Below, one piece after another: positions 8,369 to 16,232 of a stretch of 64,000 bases of DNA; within the stretch, counting starts at the first letter, position 1, and the number at the start of each line of letters is the position of its first letter. Origin of the DNA: Thalassotalea euphylliae. Lineage in GTDB: Bacteria > Pseudomonadota > Gammaproteobacteria > Enterobacterales > Alteromonadaceae. The position numbers and the translations under genes were made by a program. The stretch is from assembly GCF_003390375.1 (NCBI RefSeq), contig NZ_QUOT01000002.1:1-64000 (forward strand), written 5' to 3'. The notes under the pieces are model-generated. The model made no database searches. It was not told the origin of the DNA and saw only the letters and a list, made by a program, of their open reading frames with translations.

Positions 8369-8768
8369 TTTGCAATGCTCCTAGGATAAATGCTGGTATT
8401 GGGCAGGGTTTATTTTTCGAAAAATCTACGCAAGCCACGGTAACTTCCACTCGGCAAAGTACCTTGCCGTTTTCATGGGTTATTGACTGTGAAAACATCA
8501 CACTGGCTTTTTTCAGTCGCGTTATCTCGGAGTGAACCGTAATAAGATCGTCCAATCGGGCGGGTGCAATGTTGTCCATTTCAACTCGTCTGACAACAAA
8601 ACCCAATGAATGTTTGAGAAAATCTGACTGAGCAATGCCTAGTGCTCTTAACCACTCCGTGCGCGCGCGTTCAAAAAATTTTAAATAATTTGCGTAATAG
8701 ACAATACCACCCGCATCCGTGTCTTCATAAAACACGCGGATAGGTAATTGAAACGAAGGAGAGGTCAT
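8358..8768 (-). CDS. ybgC: YbgC, acyl-CoA thioesterase of the Tol-Pal operon
   Basis: YbgC is a hot-dog-fold thioesterase that acts on short-chain or phospholipid-related acyl-CoA/ACP and is the usual first gene of the tol-pal operon. The 136-residue product carries the signature [20 protein letters not shown] with catalytic Asp18. No promoter can be assigned confidently. The upstream region contains an imperfect AAGCCCT/AGGGCTT repeat (8822-8844) without a T-tract. Confidence 0.94.
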   Translation of the reverse strand: MTSPSFQLPIRVFYEDTDAGGIVYYANYLKFFERARTEWLRALGIAQSDFLKHSLGFVVRRVEMDNIAPARLDDLITVHSEITRLKKASVMFSQSITHENGKVLCRVEVTVACVDFSKNKPCPIPAFILGALQSVS

Positions 8769-9067
8769 TAATTATTGAGTAATAGAGTTACACTAGTTGT
8801 TATGGCGATTATCTTAATAACAAAGCCCTACGCCGACAAGGGCTTGAAGCGCTTAATTCGTCATTAAATTGTAAAAAAGCGCTACCTCGAATAAAAACCC
8901 AACATTTTCCTTACTTAATTTAACCTAATCGTAATATTCATATTTCGCGAATAAAAATTCACAAAATAACGAATAACACGCCATAACTATTCATTAGGCA
9001 GTACATACTAATCACACGCACCTATTTCGGATTAGTTTTTCTAATGCTTAAATAAAATTTTATTAGT
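8769..9067. other. intergenic DNA upstream of ybgC
   Basis: No coding region is seen. It should hold the tol-pal promoter on the minus strand and is AT-rich (several TTCGCGAATAAAAATTC-like stretches). It contains the inverted repeat AAGCCCT (8822-8828) / AGGGCTT near 8838-8844. Confidence 0.4.
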
Positions 9068-9096
9068 TTGCCAACACGCTTAGCCCTGCCTAAAAT
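9068..9096 (+). promoter_or_regulatory. sigma70 promoter of candidate sRNA
   Basis: TTGCCA (9068-9073) and TAAAAT (9091-9096) are separated by exactly 17 bases, a near-consensus promoter. Transcription would start near 9103. No coding region follows before the terminator at 9232. Confidence 0.7.
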
Positions 9097-9102
9097 ACCC
9101 TT

Positions 9103-9260
9103 GTTTTCTGAGCTAGCGCAGTGAGAGCTTCTCACAAGCACAGATACCTTGAAAAGGTGGTGATACACCATCTTCTCTCTGACATGTTTCCTGGAATTTT
9201 TTAACTTCCTTCTATCAACTTTATTAAGTTGGCCCGCTTCAAATAAGCGGGCTTTTTTTT
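9103..9260 (+). ncRNA. candidate small RNA, about 158 nt
   Basis: A near-consensus promoter and a strong intrinsic terminator bracket 158 bases without a plausible reading frame. The predicted RNA has four consecutive hairpins: GTGAGA/TCTCAC, a 9-bp stem AAGGTGGTG/CACCATCTT with a three-base loop, CAACTT/AAGTTG, and the terminator GCCCGCTT/AAGCGGGC with eight T residues. I do not recognise it as 6S, Spot 42, CsrB, Qrr or GcvB. A pyrimidine-rich single-stranded section (about 9160-9215) could be a pairing or Hfq region. This is inferred from sequence signals only. Confidence 0.6.
9232..9260 (+). terminator. strong intrinsic terminator of the candidate sRNA
   Basis: An 8-bp perfect GC-rich stem (9232-9239 with 9245-9252), loop CAAAT and eight consecutive T residues. 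Confidence 0.85.
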
Positions 9261-9370
9261 GCCTGTAATTTGCTTATTTTTCAAATTGATGATGAGTATT
9301 TTTTGCTAAGTGTTTGTAATTATTACTCGTTAGTGATATTCGTAAATGTACTAACTGCTTCGTAATTCAA

Positions 9371-9405
9371 TTAAACCTGTTAGTTAAACCTGTTAGTTAA
9401 ACCTG
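9371..9405. repeat. 13-bp tandem repeat
   Basis: The unit TTAAACCTGTTAG occurs twice exactly (9371-9383, 9384-9396) and is followed by a partial third copy. It lies in the intergenic DNA upstream of the first Sel1-repeat gene. Confidence 0.85.
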
Positions 9406-9496
9406 AATAAAACACTGAGAATATAGCCACTTAATTAAGGTTTTTTGCTGGCTAAATAGGTTTTTGAAGTGTACTTTTGATAGAAGTTGTTAGCGT

Positions 9497-9502
9497 TATA
9501 AT
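9497..9502 (+). promoter_or_regulatory. -10 box upstream of first Sel1 gene
   Basis: A perfect TATAAT places a transcription start near 9509, about 23 bases before the proposed ACG start codon and 100 bases before the first ATG. A -35 match (TTGATA at 9477-9482) is only 14 bases away, so the promoter class is uncertain. Confidence 0.4.
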
Positions 9503-9531
9503 CGGATCACACGCATCATGAGAGGGAAAAT

Positions 9532-10401
9532 ACGGCAAACTCAACAAGAATAACCTCAGCAAGCAGCACTACTAAGCGTTTATCAACATTAATCGCTGGC
9601 TATTTAGCTGCCATGTTACTCATACCTACCACATTTACTCAGTCTGCCAATGCAAATCAATTGGAAGCTTGCAACACTGAAGAGTGTGTTTCTTATTTCA
9701 AAAAATTTAAGCGCGCAGCCCGTAAAGGATATGTTTCAGCACAGTACAATACGGCTAAGTTTTATTACTATGGTTACGGCACGGAAGCAGACAAAGCACT
9801 TGCTTTAAAGTACTACAGAAAAACAGCTGTCAACGGTTCGAAAGAAGCACAATATATGACAGGCCTAATTTACGTGTCGGAGCCTGACTTGCAAAATCAC
9901 GAGCAAGGTATTTACTGGCTAGAGCGAGCCGCAGCTAATGGTCACATTCACGCAGCATTTTTACTGGGCAAAGCGCATGCGCAAGGCGACACGATTAATG
10001 GTGGTGCACCAAATTATCAAGCATCAGATATATGGCTTACCAAAGCTTTTGATAAACGCTACAACAAGTTACCAGCACTCGTTGAAGAGTTAAATGCGAA
10101 AAAGGTGTTCAATGAAACTAACTACCCTTCCCTTTACAACAAGTTAGTTGAGCACAATATGTGGCTAGCAAAAAACAGCAATGGCGAAGTTGCCTTGAGT
10201 AACTGGGATGGTAAAACTTATGAGCGCATAACCGTCACAGGGTACAGCCAAACAGAAGCGTTTGATAATTTACTGGCAACTTTCCGTGGTAGAAACAATT
10301 CCACAGGCAGCCGATTAGGTAGCGACTGTCAGCTAACCGGAGCTTGCGCACGTAAATCGTTAAATGAAATGAAAGACAGTCAGTGGGTATCACAGCAATA
10401 G
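9532..10401 (+). CDS. exported Sel1-repeat protein, copy 1 (possible ACG start)
   Basis: The product is a predicted secreted protein with four or so Sel1/TPR-like repeats (for example SAQYNTAKFYYYGYG and EAQYMTGLIYVSE). Its C-terminal region is not recognised and ends NEMKDSQWVSQQ. Cysteines form a CNTEEC pair near the N-terminus and a CQLTGAC pair near the C-terminus. The first ATG (9613) would leave a signal peptide without a basic n-region. The frame is open upstream, encodes TTKRLSTLIAGYLAA and aligns with the sister gene at 10754. There the start ATG corresponds to ACG at 9532, behind the same GAGNGGGA ribosome site. So translation either uses ACG, is reduced, or this is a sequencing error. 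Confidence 0.75.
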   Translation, partial: TANSTRITSASSTTKRLSTLIAGYLAAMLLIPTTFTQSANANQLEACNTEECVSYFKKFKRAARKGYVSAQYNTAKFYYYGYGTEADKALALKYYRKTAVNGSKEAQYMTGLIYVSEPDLQNHEQGIYWLERAAANGHIHAAFLLGKAHAQGDTINGGAPNYQASDIWLTKAFDKRYNKLPALVEELNAKKVFNETNYPSLYNKLVEHNMWLAKNSNGEVALSNWDGKTYERITVTGYSQTEAFDNLLATFRGRNNSTGSRLGSDCQLTGACARKSLNEMKDSQWVSQQ

Positions 10402-10449
10402 GAACGCTCATCACCTGAACACTGATTTTCCAATCTTCTCAACAGTATT

Positions 10450-10477
10450 GCCCGCACATATATGCGGGCTTATTTTT
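10450..10477 (+). terminator. terminator after first Sel1 gene
   Basis: GCCCGC (10450-10455) pairs with GCGGGC (10464-10469) across an AT loop and is followed by TTATTTTT. Confidence 0.75.
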
Positions 10478-10669
10478 GCTAAAACTTAATAGTTTCAATT
10501 ACTAACGCTGTTCGCTGATACGATAGATTTGTAATGATTACGCTTTAGTGGTAATTGTATATTTACCAATCACTTCATAAAATCACTAAACTTGAACAGT
10601 AGCGCTGCGCAACAACACTACTGTGAAGCTAGTTGTATAGGCTAAACTTAGTTAGTTAATATAATAACT

Positions 10670-10717
10670 ACGTAAGTCAATAATTATGCAAGCCAATAAT
10701 TACGTAAGTCGTTAGAG
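10670..10717. repeat. three 16-bp tandem units upstream of Sel1 copy 2
   Basis: Units ACGTAAGTCAATAATT, ATGCAAGCCAATAATT and ACGTAAGTCGTTAGAG lie head to tail, just downstream of a TATAAT box (10660-10665). They fall in the probable 5' leader of the second Sel1 gene and are absent from the first, so they may serve copy-specific regulation. Confidence 0.65.
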
Positions 10718-10753
10718 TTGAACACGGATCAAACACGTCAAGAGTGGGACTAT

Positions 10754-11623
10754 ATGACAAACCAAGTAAATACAAATTCCAAACGCGCTTCTTCTAAGCG
10801 TATTTCGACACTAGTTGCGGCTATGATGAGTACTCTAGTGTTCGCATCTGTAACCTACACAGGCGCTGCAAGTGCTGCACAAATAACAGCATGTGACACA
10901 GCAGAGTGTGTCTCTTATTTTAAGAAATTTAAACGTGCAGCACGTAAAGGTTACATTTCAGCTGAATACAACACCGCTAAATTTTATTACTACGGCTATG
11001 GCACCGAAGTCGACAAAACGCTTGCTCTAAAATACTACCGAAAATCGGCAGTTAATGGTTCAAAAGAAGCACAATATATGACGGGGCTAATTTTTGTCTC
11101 TGAGCCTGGCTTACAAGATCATAAACAAGGTGTTTATTGGCTAGAGCGCGCGGCGGCTAATGGTCATATCCACGCCTTGTTTTTATTAGGCAAAGCGCAT
11201 GCGCAAGGTGATATTCAAAATAGTGGTGCACCAAATTATCAGGCCTCAGACAAGTGGCTAAGCAGAGCATTTGATAAACGCTACAGCAAATTACCTAAGC
11301 TTGTTGAAGAGCTAAACAACCAAAAAGTGTTTAATGAAACTAATTACCCTTCCCTTTACAATAAGCTGGTTGAGCACAACATGTGGTTGGCAAAAACTGA
11401 TGCTGGTAGCGTTGATTTGACTAACTGGGAAGGTAAAACATACGAACGTATAACAGTTACAGGCTCTACGCTGAAACAAGGCTTTGATATGTTGCTCGCC
11501 AACTTCCGCAGTAGAAATGACTCTACGGGCAGTAGACTTGGTGGGGATTGCCAATTAAAAGCGGCTTGTCAGCGCAAATCACTGAATGAAATGAAAGACA
11601 GTATGTGGGTGTCGCAAAAATAA
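10754..11623 (+). CDS. exported Sel1-repeat protein, copy 2
   Basis: A close paralogue of the preceding gene. The two share most of the mature sequence, including the CDTAEC and CQLKAAC cysteine pairs and the conserved tail NEMKDSMWVSQK. I chose the ATG at 10754 (MTNQVNTNSKRA) because GAGTGGGA lies at the correct distance. A basic n-region (KRASSKR) then precedes a hydrophobic core and an ASA-A cleavage site. Sel1 repeats (about residues 50-180) usually bind partner proteins in the periplasm. The function is unknown. Copy 2 appears to be the intact member of a tandem duplication. Confidence 0.85.
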   Translation: MTNQVNTNSKRASSKRISTLVAAMMSTLVFASVTYTGAASAAQITACDTAECVSYFKKFKRAARKGYISAEYNTAKFYYYGYGTEVDKTLALKYYRKSAVNGSKEAQYMTGLIFVSEPGLQDHKQGVYWLERAAANGHIHALFLLGKAHAQGDIQNSGAPNYQASDKWLSRAFDKRYSKLPKLVEELNNQKVFNETNYPSLYNKLVEHNMWLAKTDAGSVDLTNWEGKTYERITVTGSTLKQGFDMLLANFRSRNDSTGSRLGGDCQLKAACQRKSLNEMKDSMWVSQK

Positions 11624-11685
11624 CTTTGCAATGAAGAGTGTGGTTTTATTTCTCTTAACGCTATTGTTATCAGTTCACAAGCTAA

Positions 11686-11716
11686 AAAAGGATTAACTAG
11701 ATCGTTAATCCTTTTA
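11686..11716. terminator. bidirectional terminator between Sel1 copy 2 and ruvB
   Basis: A perfect 12-bp stem, AAAAGGATTAAC (11686-11697) with GTTAATCCTTTT (11704-11715), loop TAGATC. It can act for both converging transcripts. Confidence 0.8.
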
Positions 11717-11772
11717 TCATTTTAATTTCTACCGTTCTCTTACCTGTTACTGCGGATACGTTGCTGCTGATA

Positions 11773-12777
11773 CTAAGCGGGTTTAGTTAGTCCAAAATGC
11801 TGATAAGTGCGTTCAGTAACAATTCGACCTCTTGGCGTACGTTGTAAAAAGCCTTGCTGAATTAAAAACGGCTCAAGCACATCTTCAATGGTTTCGCGTT
11901 CTTCGCCAATGGCAGCCGCTAGGTTATCAAGCCCTACTGGCCCACCCATAAATTTGTCGATTATGGCCTGCAATAGCTTTCTGTCCATAATGTCGAAGCC
12001 TTCGTTATCAACTTCAAGCATATCAAGCGCACTAGCGGCACTTTCTTTGTTAACGATACCGCCAGTTTTAATATCTGCGTAGTCACGCACTCGGCGCAAT
12101 AAACGGTTGGCAATGCGCGGTGTACCGCGCGAGCGGCGAGCCACTTCAAATGCACCTTCTTGATCAATCGTCAGATTAAGGAAATGAGCGGACCGTGAAA
12201 CGATATCCGTTAAATCTTTAGCCGAGTAAAACTCTAAGCGCTGAACAATGCCAAAACGATCTCTAAGCGGCGAGGTTAAAGCACCTGCTCTGGTTGTCGC
12301 ACCAATTAAAGTAAAAGGCGGTAAGTCGAGCTTAATCGAGCGAGCAGCTGGCCCTTCACCAATCATAATATCCAGTTGATAGTCTTCCATCGCTGGATAC
12401 AAGACTTCTTCTACCATCGGACTTAAGCGATGAATTTCATCAATAAAGAGAACGTCGTTTTCTTCTAAATTGGTCAGCAGTGCCGCTAAGTCCCCTGCTT
12501 TTTCCAATACTGGCCCAGACGTAGTGCGAATACTTACGCCCATTTCGTTAGCAACAATATTAGCAAGCGTCGTTTTACCTAATCCCGGTGGGCCAAAAAT
12601 GAGTAGATGATCAAGCGGTTCATTGCGCTTTTTTGCCGCAGGGATAAAGATTTCCATTTGCGCTTTTACGTGATCTTGCCCTGTGTAATCCGCCAGCATT
12701 TTCGGGCGAATCGCGCGATCTACCCCTTCATCTTCTATCGTTGCTGCCGGCTGGATTAGTCGATCTGCTTCTATCAT
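11773..12777 (-). CDS. ruvB: Holliday junction branch-migration helicase RuvB
   Basis: RuvB is the AAA+ motor that, with RuvA, drives branch migration of Holliday junctions. The 334-residue protein has the Walker A motif GPPGLGKTT (62-70) and the Walker B motif LFIDEIHRL (about 110-118). Sensor residues lie in GATTRAG and the C-terminal winged helix ends in RTPRGRIVT. It lies 65 bases downstream of ruvA and probably shares its LexA-controlled promoter. Confidence 0.98.
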   Translation of the reverse strand: MIEADRLIQPAATIEDEGVDRAIRPKMLADYTGQDHVKAQMEIFIPAAKKRNEPLDHLLIFGPPGLGKTTLANIVANEMGVSIRTTSGPVLEKAGDLAALLTNLEENDVLFIDEIHRLSPMVEEVLYPAMEDYQLDIMIGEGPAARSIKLDLPPFTLIGATTRAGALTSPLRDRFGIVQRLEFYSAKDLTDIVSRSAHFLNLTIDQEGAFEVARRSRGTPRIANRLLRRVRDYADIKTGGIVNKESAASALDMLEVDNEGFDIMDRKLLQAIIDKFMGGPVGLDNLAAAIGEERETIEDVLEPFLIQQGFLQRTPRGRIVTERTYQHFGLTKPA

Positions 12778-12842
12778 CTATATTCTTCTATTTCTGACTT
12801 GTTCTGTGTCTTATTTACGTTTTAAGCGTAATTTTTTGCCAA

Positions 12843-13463
12843 CTACAGCATGGCTTTGAGCGCATCTTTGATCAGCTGCTCGCTAGATTTGTTAGCATCA
12901 TACACAGCTTTAATCGCTTTATCAGCTTGTGCTTGCGTATAGCCAAGCGAGACCAGTGCGTTAATCGCATCGCCTTTGGCATCGCTAATTGTGAGTGCAT
13001 TATCAGCGGCTAATTCAAATGGCGCAGCATCGGTTGCAGGCGTCGCTAAGTCTGTTTGCCAATCTTTAATGCGATCGCGCATTTCAATTAATAAGCGCTC
13101 AGCGGTTTTCTTACCAATACCGGGAATTTTCACTATGGTTGTAACGTCGTCATGGGCGACACAACTCACAAACTGCTCTGCCGACATGCCAGACAAAATC
13201 GCGAGTGCTAGTTTTGGCCCAACACCACTGGCTTTAATTAACAAACGAAACAGTTTGCGATCCACTTGATTGGCAAAACCATACAGTAGCTGTGCATCTT
13301 CTCGCACAACGAAGTGGGTATAAAGCGTGGTTTCTTGGTTTAATTCAGGTAATGCGTAAAGCGTGGTCATTGGCACTTGCACTTCATAACCAACGCCGTT
13401 GCAGTCAATGATAATATCAGGTGGCTGTTTGACTAATAATTTGCCACGTAATTGTCCTATCAC
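12843..13463 (-). CDS. ruvA: Holliday junction-binding protein RuvA
   Basis: RuvA binds four-way junctions as a tetramer and loads RuvB. The 206-residue sequence shows the N-terminal OB-fold ([10 protein letters not shown]...), the two helix-hairpin-helix elements ([17 protein letters not shown] and [16 protein letters not shown]) and the C-terminal UBA-like domain that contacts RuvB. A LexA-type operator is present about 88 bases upstream. Confidence 0.97.
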   Translation of the reverse strand: MIGQLRGKLLVKQPPDIIIDCNGVGYEVQVPMTTLYALPELNQETTLYTHFVVREDAQLLYGFANQVDRKLFRLLIKASGVGPKLALAILSGMSAEQFVSCVAHDDVTTIVKIPGIGKKTAERLLIEMRDRIKDWQTDLATPATDAAPFELAADNALTISDAKGDAINALVSLGYTQAQADKAIKAVYDANKSSEQLIKDALKAML

Positions 13464-13551
13464 GGAACTTCCTCTTTGCTCACTTGATGTTGTTTATCTA
13501 ATAACGCCAGTGATTCATTATTTTAACTTCTTTGATTGTGCGAGCTTAGCA

Positions 13552-13567
13552 CTAGATATATATACAG
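13552..13567 (-). promoter_or_regulatory. LexA (SOS) box upstream of ruvAB
   Basis: On the minus strand the sequence reads CTGTATATATATCTAG, preceded by TA. This matches the E. coli SOS consensus CTG-N10-CAG with its TA-rich core at all but one defining position. It lies between ruvC and ruvA, which fits the known SOS control of ruvAB and suggests ruvC is outside the SOS unit, as in E. coli. Confidence 0.75.
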
Positions 13568-13604
13568 TAAACCCATTTAACCTTACAAACACTTATTTCC
13601 CCAT

Positions 13605-14135
13605 TTATTTTCGTAGGCGGCCTCGTACCGTTTTACTCGCCTGCCCCGCCATTTTTACAATCGAATCGTAGCTATGTGCATGACAAAGTGCCACCGCAAG
13701 CGCATCTGCCGCATCTGCTTGGGGTGTCCCAGGTAATTTAAGAATGGATTTGACCATATGTTGCACTTGGGTTTTATCAGCAGCACCTGTACCAACCACG
13801 GATTGCTTTATTTGGCGAGCGGAATACTCAGCAATCGACATACCTGCATTGGTTGCAGCGACAATTGCTGCCCCTCGTGCTTGCCCTAGCTTTAAAGCGG
13901 AATCAGGGTTAGTTGCCATAAACACTTGTTCGATGGCGAACATATCTGGCTTAAACTGAATAATCAGCTCTGACACACCCGCAAATATGGTTTGTAAACG
14001 CGTGCCTAAGTCTTCACCTGCGGCGATGGCTTTAATACAACCACTACCAAGATAGGTAAATTTTCGCCCGTGCTGCTCTATCACGCCATAACCGGTGAAT
14101 CTTGAACCAGGATCGATACCTAAAATAATTGCCAA
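13605..14135 (-). CDS. ruvC: Holliday junction resolvase RuvC
   Basis: RuvC is the endonuclease that resolves Holliday junctions in complex with RuvAB. The four acidic catalytic residues are present at D8 (GIDPGS), E69 (FAIEQVF), D141 and D144 ([13 protein letters not shown]), and the 176-residue length is normal. It lies upstream of the LexA box and ruvAB and downstream of aspS, with an intergenic terminator separating it from aspS. Confidence 0.97.
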   Translation of the reverse strand: MAIILGIDPGSRFTGYGVIEQHGRKFTYLGSGCIKAIAAGEDLGTRLQTIFAGVSELIIQFKPDMFAIEQVFMATNPDSALKLGQARGAAIVAATNAGMSIAEYSARQIKQSVVGTGAADKTQVQHMVKSILKLPGTPQADAADALAVALCHAHSYDSIVKMAGQASKTVRGRLRK

Positions 14136-14172
14136 TGAGTTACCCTAATAATTCGTTATAAAATTCCATAAA

Positions 14173-14223
14173 AAAACGCGCTGGCTCAATGCATTAATGC
14201 AAATTGATATCCTAGCGCGTTTT
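14173..14223 (-). terminator. terminator of aspS
   Basis: AAAACGCGCT (14173-14182) pairs with AGCGCGTTTT (14214-14223). On the minus strand the stem ends in seven T residues. The 31-base loop contains a smaller ATGCATTAATGCAA repeat. Confidence 0.7.
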
Positions 14224-14279
14224 ACCACTTTACAAAATTAGACTAAGGAAACAACTTAACTCGTTGCGTCCTATCACTA

Positions 14280-16079
14280 CTATTCTTGTTCAGCTTTTTC
14301 GTCTTGCTTTGCCTTCTCATCTTGCTTAGCAATCGTGGCAATGTTTAACTCTGCTAATTGCGCAGGGTTAGCTTGACCCGGTGCGTTGGTTAATGGGCAT
14401 GCCGCTGTTGTTGTTTTCGGGAATGCCATTACATCACGAATAGAGCTTGCACCTGTCATTAGCATCACTAGACGGTCAAGACCAAATGCTAAACCAGCAT
14501 GTGGTGGCGCACCGTACTGTAGTGCTTCTAATAAGAAGCCAAACTTCTCTTGTGCTTCTTCATCGCTGATACCTAGAATTCTAAATACCGCTGCTTGCAT
14601 TGCTTGGTCGTGGATACGCACTGAACCACCACCTAATTCACAACCATTTAGTACCATATCGTAAGCGTTTGAAAGCGCGCCAATTGGGTTCGCCTCTAAC
14701 TCTTCTGGCGTCATATTGCTTGGTGCAGTAAACGGGTGGTGAAGTGCATGCAAGTGACCGTCAACTTCTTCAAACATTGGGAAGTCTACAACCCATAGTG
14801 GTTTCCACTCATCTGTGGTTAAGCCTAAGTCTTCACCCAGTTTTAAACGCAGCGCGCCTAGTGATTCAGTAACAACGTTGTAGCTGTCTGAACCGAAGAA
14901 AATAATGTCGCCAGTTTCTGCGCCTGTACGTTCAAGAAGCGCGTTAACCGCTGTTTCGTCTAAGAATTTAAGAATTGGCGATTGAATACCTTCCATGCCA
15001 GCGGCTTTGTCGTTCACTTTCAGCCACGGCATACCTTTCGCGCCGTAAATGCCGACAAATTTTGTTAAGTCGTCAATGTTCTTGCGAGAGAACTGTGCTG
15101 CACCTTGTCGCACACGAATAACCGCAACGCGGCCTTTTTCATCATTCGCTGGGCCTGAGAATACTTTGAATTCAACATCTTTTAGGATGTCTGCCACGTC
15201 AACAATCTCAAGCGGGTTACGCAAGTCTGGCTTGTCTGAGCCAAAACGAGTCATCGCTTCTGAGTATGGCATACGTGGGAAATCACCTAAGTCAACATCA
15301 AGTAATTTAAGGAATAAATCACGGATCATTTTTTCCGTCACTTCCATTACTTGATCAGCCGTCATAAATGACGTTTCAATATCAATTTGGGTGAATTCTG
15401 GTTGGCGATCAGCACGTAAGTCTTCATCGCGGAAACACTTAACGATTTGGTAGTAACGCTCCATGCCCGACATCATCAGCAATTGCTTAAATAACTGCGG
15501 AGATTGTGGCAATGCGAAGAAACTGCCTTTGTGCGTGCGACTTGGTACTAAGTAATCACGCGCACCCTCTGGTGTAGCTGCGGTAAGAATTGGCGTTTCG
15601 ATATCCATAAAGTCTTGCGACTCTAACGATTCACGAACGGCCGCGGTTACTTTCGCACGAAAACGTAAACGTTCAGTCATTTCTGGGCGACGTAAGTCTA
15701 AGTAGCGGTACTTTAAGCGTTGCTCTTCTGAGTTGTCTTGGTTGAAGTCTAACGGCAATGGCGCTGCGCGGTTTAAGATATTTAGCTCTAAACCTAAAAC
15801 TTCAATGGCACCTGTTGCCATATCTTTGTTAACTTGGCTTTCAGGGCGTGCACGCACTTTACCTTTAACCTGTACACAGAACTCGTTGCGCAGTGTGTTA
15901 GCCGTTTCAAGTACTTCGGGTAAATCTGGGTCAAATACCACTTGTACAATGCCTTCGCGATCACGCAAATCTAAAAAGATCACAGCGCCTAAGTCGCGAC
16001 GACGATTAACCCAACCACATAAAGTGACTTCTTGCCCAACGTGAGATTCATTAACCTCACCACAATAAAGAGTACGCAT
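14280..16079 (-). CDS. aspS: aspartyl-tRNA synthetase
   Basis: This class II synthetase charges tRNA-Asp. The 599-residue bacterial-type enzyme has an N-terminal OB-fold anticodon domain, motif 2 ([16 protein letters not shown]), the GAD insertion and motif 3 ([12 protein letters not shown]). The C-terminus carries a charged tail in which KQDEKA occurs twice; this extends beyond the usual enzyme end and is probably lineage-specific and non-catalytic. The ATG at 16079 gives the family N-terminus [10 protein letters not shown]. Confidence 0.97.
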   Translation of the reverse strand: MRTLYCGEVNESHVGQEVTLCGWVNRRRDLGAVIFLDLRDREGIVQVVFDPDLPEVLETANTLRNEFCVQVKGKVRARPESQVNKDMATGAIEVLGLELNILNRAAPLPLDFNQDNSEEQRLKYRYLDLRRPEMTERLRFRAKVTAAVRESLESQDFMDIETPILTAATPEGARDYLVPSRTHKGSFFALPQSPQLFKQLLMMSGMERYYQIVKCFRDEDLRADRQPEFTQIDIETSFMTADQVMEVTEKMIRDLFLKLLDVDLGDFPRMPYSEAMTRFGSDKPDLRNPLEIVDVADILKDVEFKVFSGPANDEKGRVAVIRVRQGAAQFSRKNIDDLTKFVGIYGAKGMPWLKVNDKAAGMEGIQSPILKFLDETAVNALLERTGAETGDIIFFGSDSYNVVTESLGALRLKLGEDLGLTTDEWKPLWVVDFPMFEEVDGHLHALHHPFTAPSNMTPEELEANPIGALSNAYDMVLNGCELGGGSVRIHDQAMQAAVFRILGISDEEAQEKFGFLLEALQYGAPPHAGLAFGLDRLVMLMTGASSIRDVMAFPKTTTAACPLTNAPGQANPAQLAELNIATIAKQDEKAKQDEKAEQE

Positions 16080-16098
16080 CTAGAAATATCCTGACATG

Positions 16099-16122
16099 AA
16101 AAACCCGCCATCATTAGCGGGG
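16099..16122 (-). terminator. terminator of the diguanylate cyclase gene
   Basis: CCCGC (16104-16108) pairs with GCGGG (16117-16121). On the minus strand five T residues follow. It lies between the sensor gene and aspS, so aspS needs its own start site. Confidence 0.65.
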
Positions 16123-16232
16123 AATACATAAAATTGCGGATATTATATAGAAAAGCGCGCCAATGTCACCCGATGGAACCAGCTTGATTTCGCTAATTTT
16201 TAGATATCGGGTAATTACTCTAAATTCAGTGC

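Larger units (their letters stand above)
10402..10753. other. intergenic DNA between the Sel1 twins
   Basis: This gap holds the terminator of copy 1, a TATAAT at 10660-10665 and three 16-base tandem units directly before copy 2. A TTG at 10718 could extend copy 2 by 12 codons but is not supported by the alignment of the twins. No other gene is seen. Confidence 0.5.
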
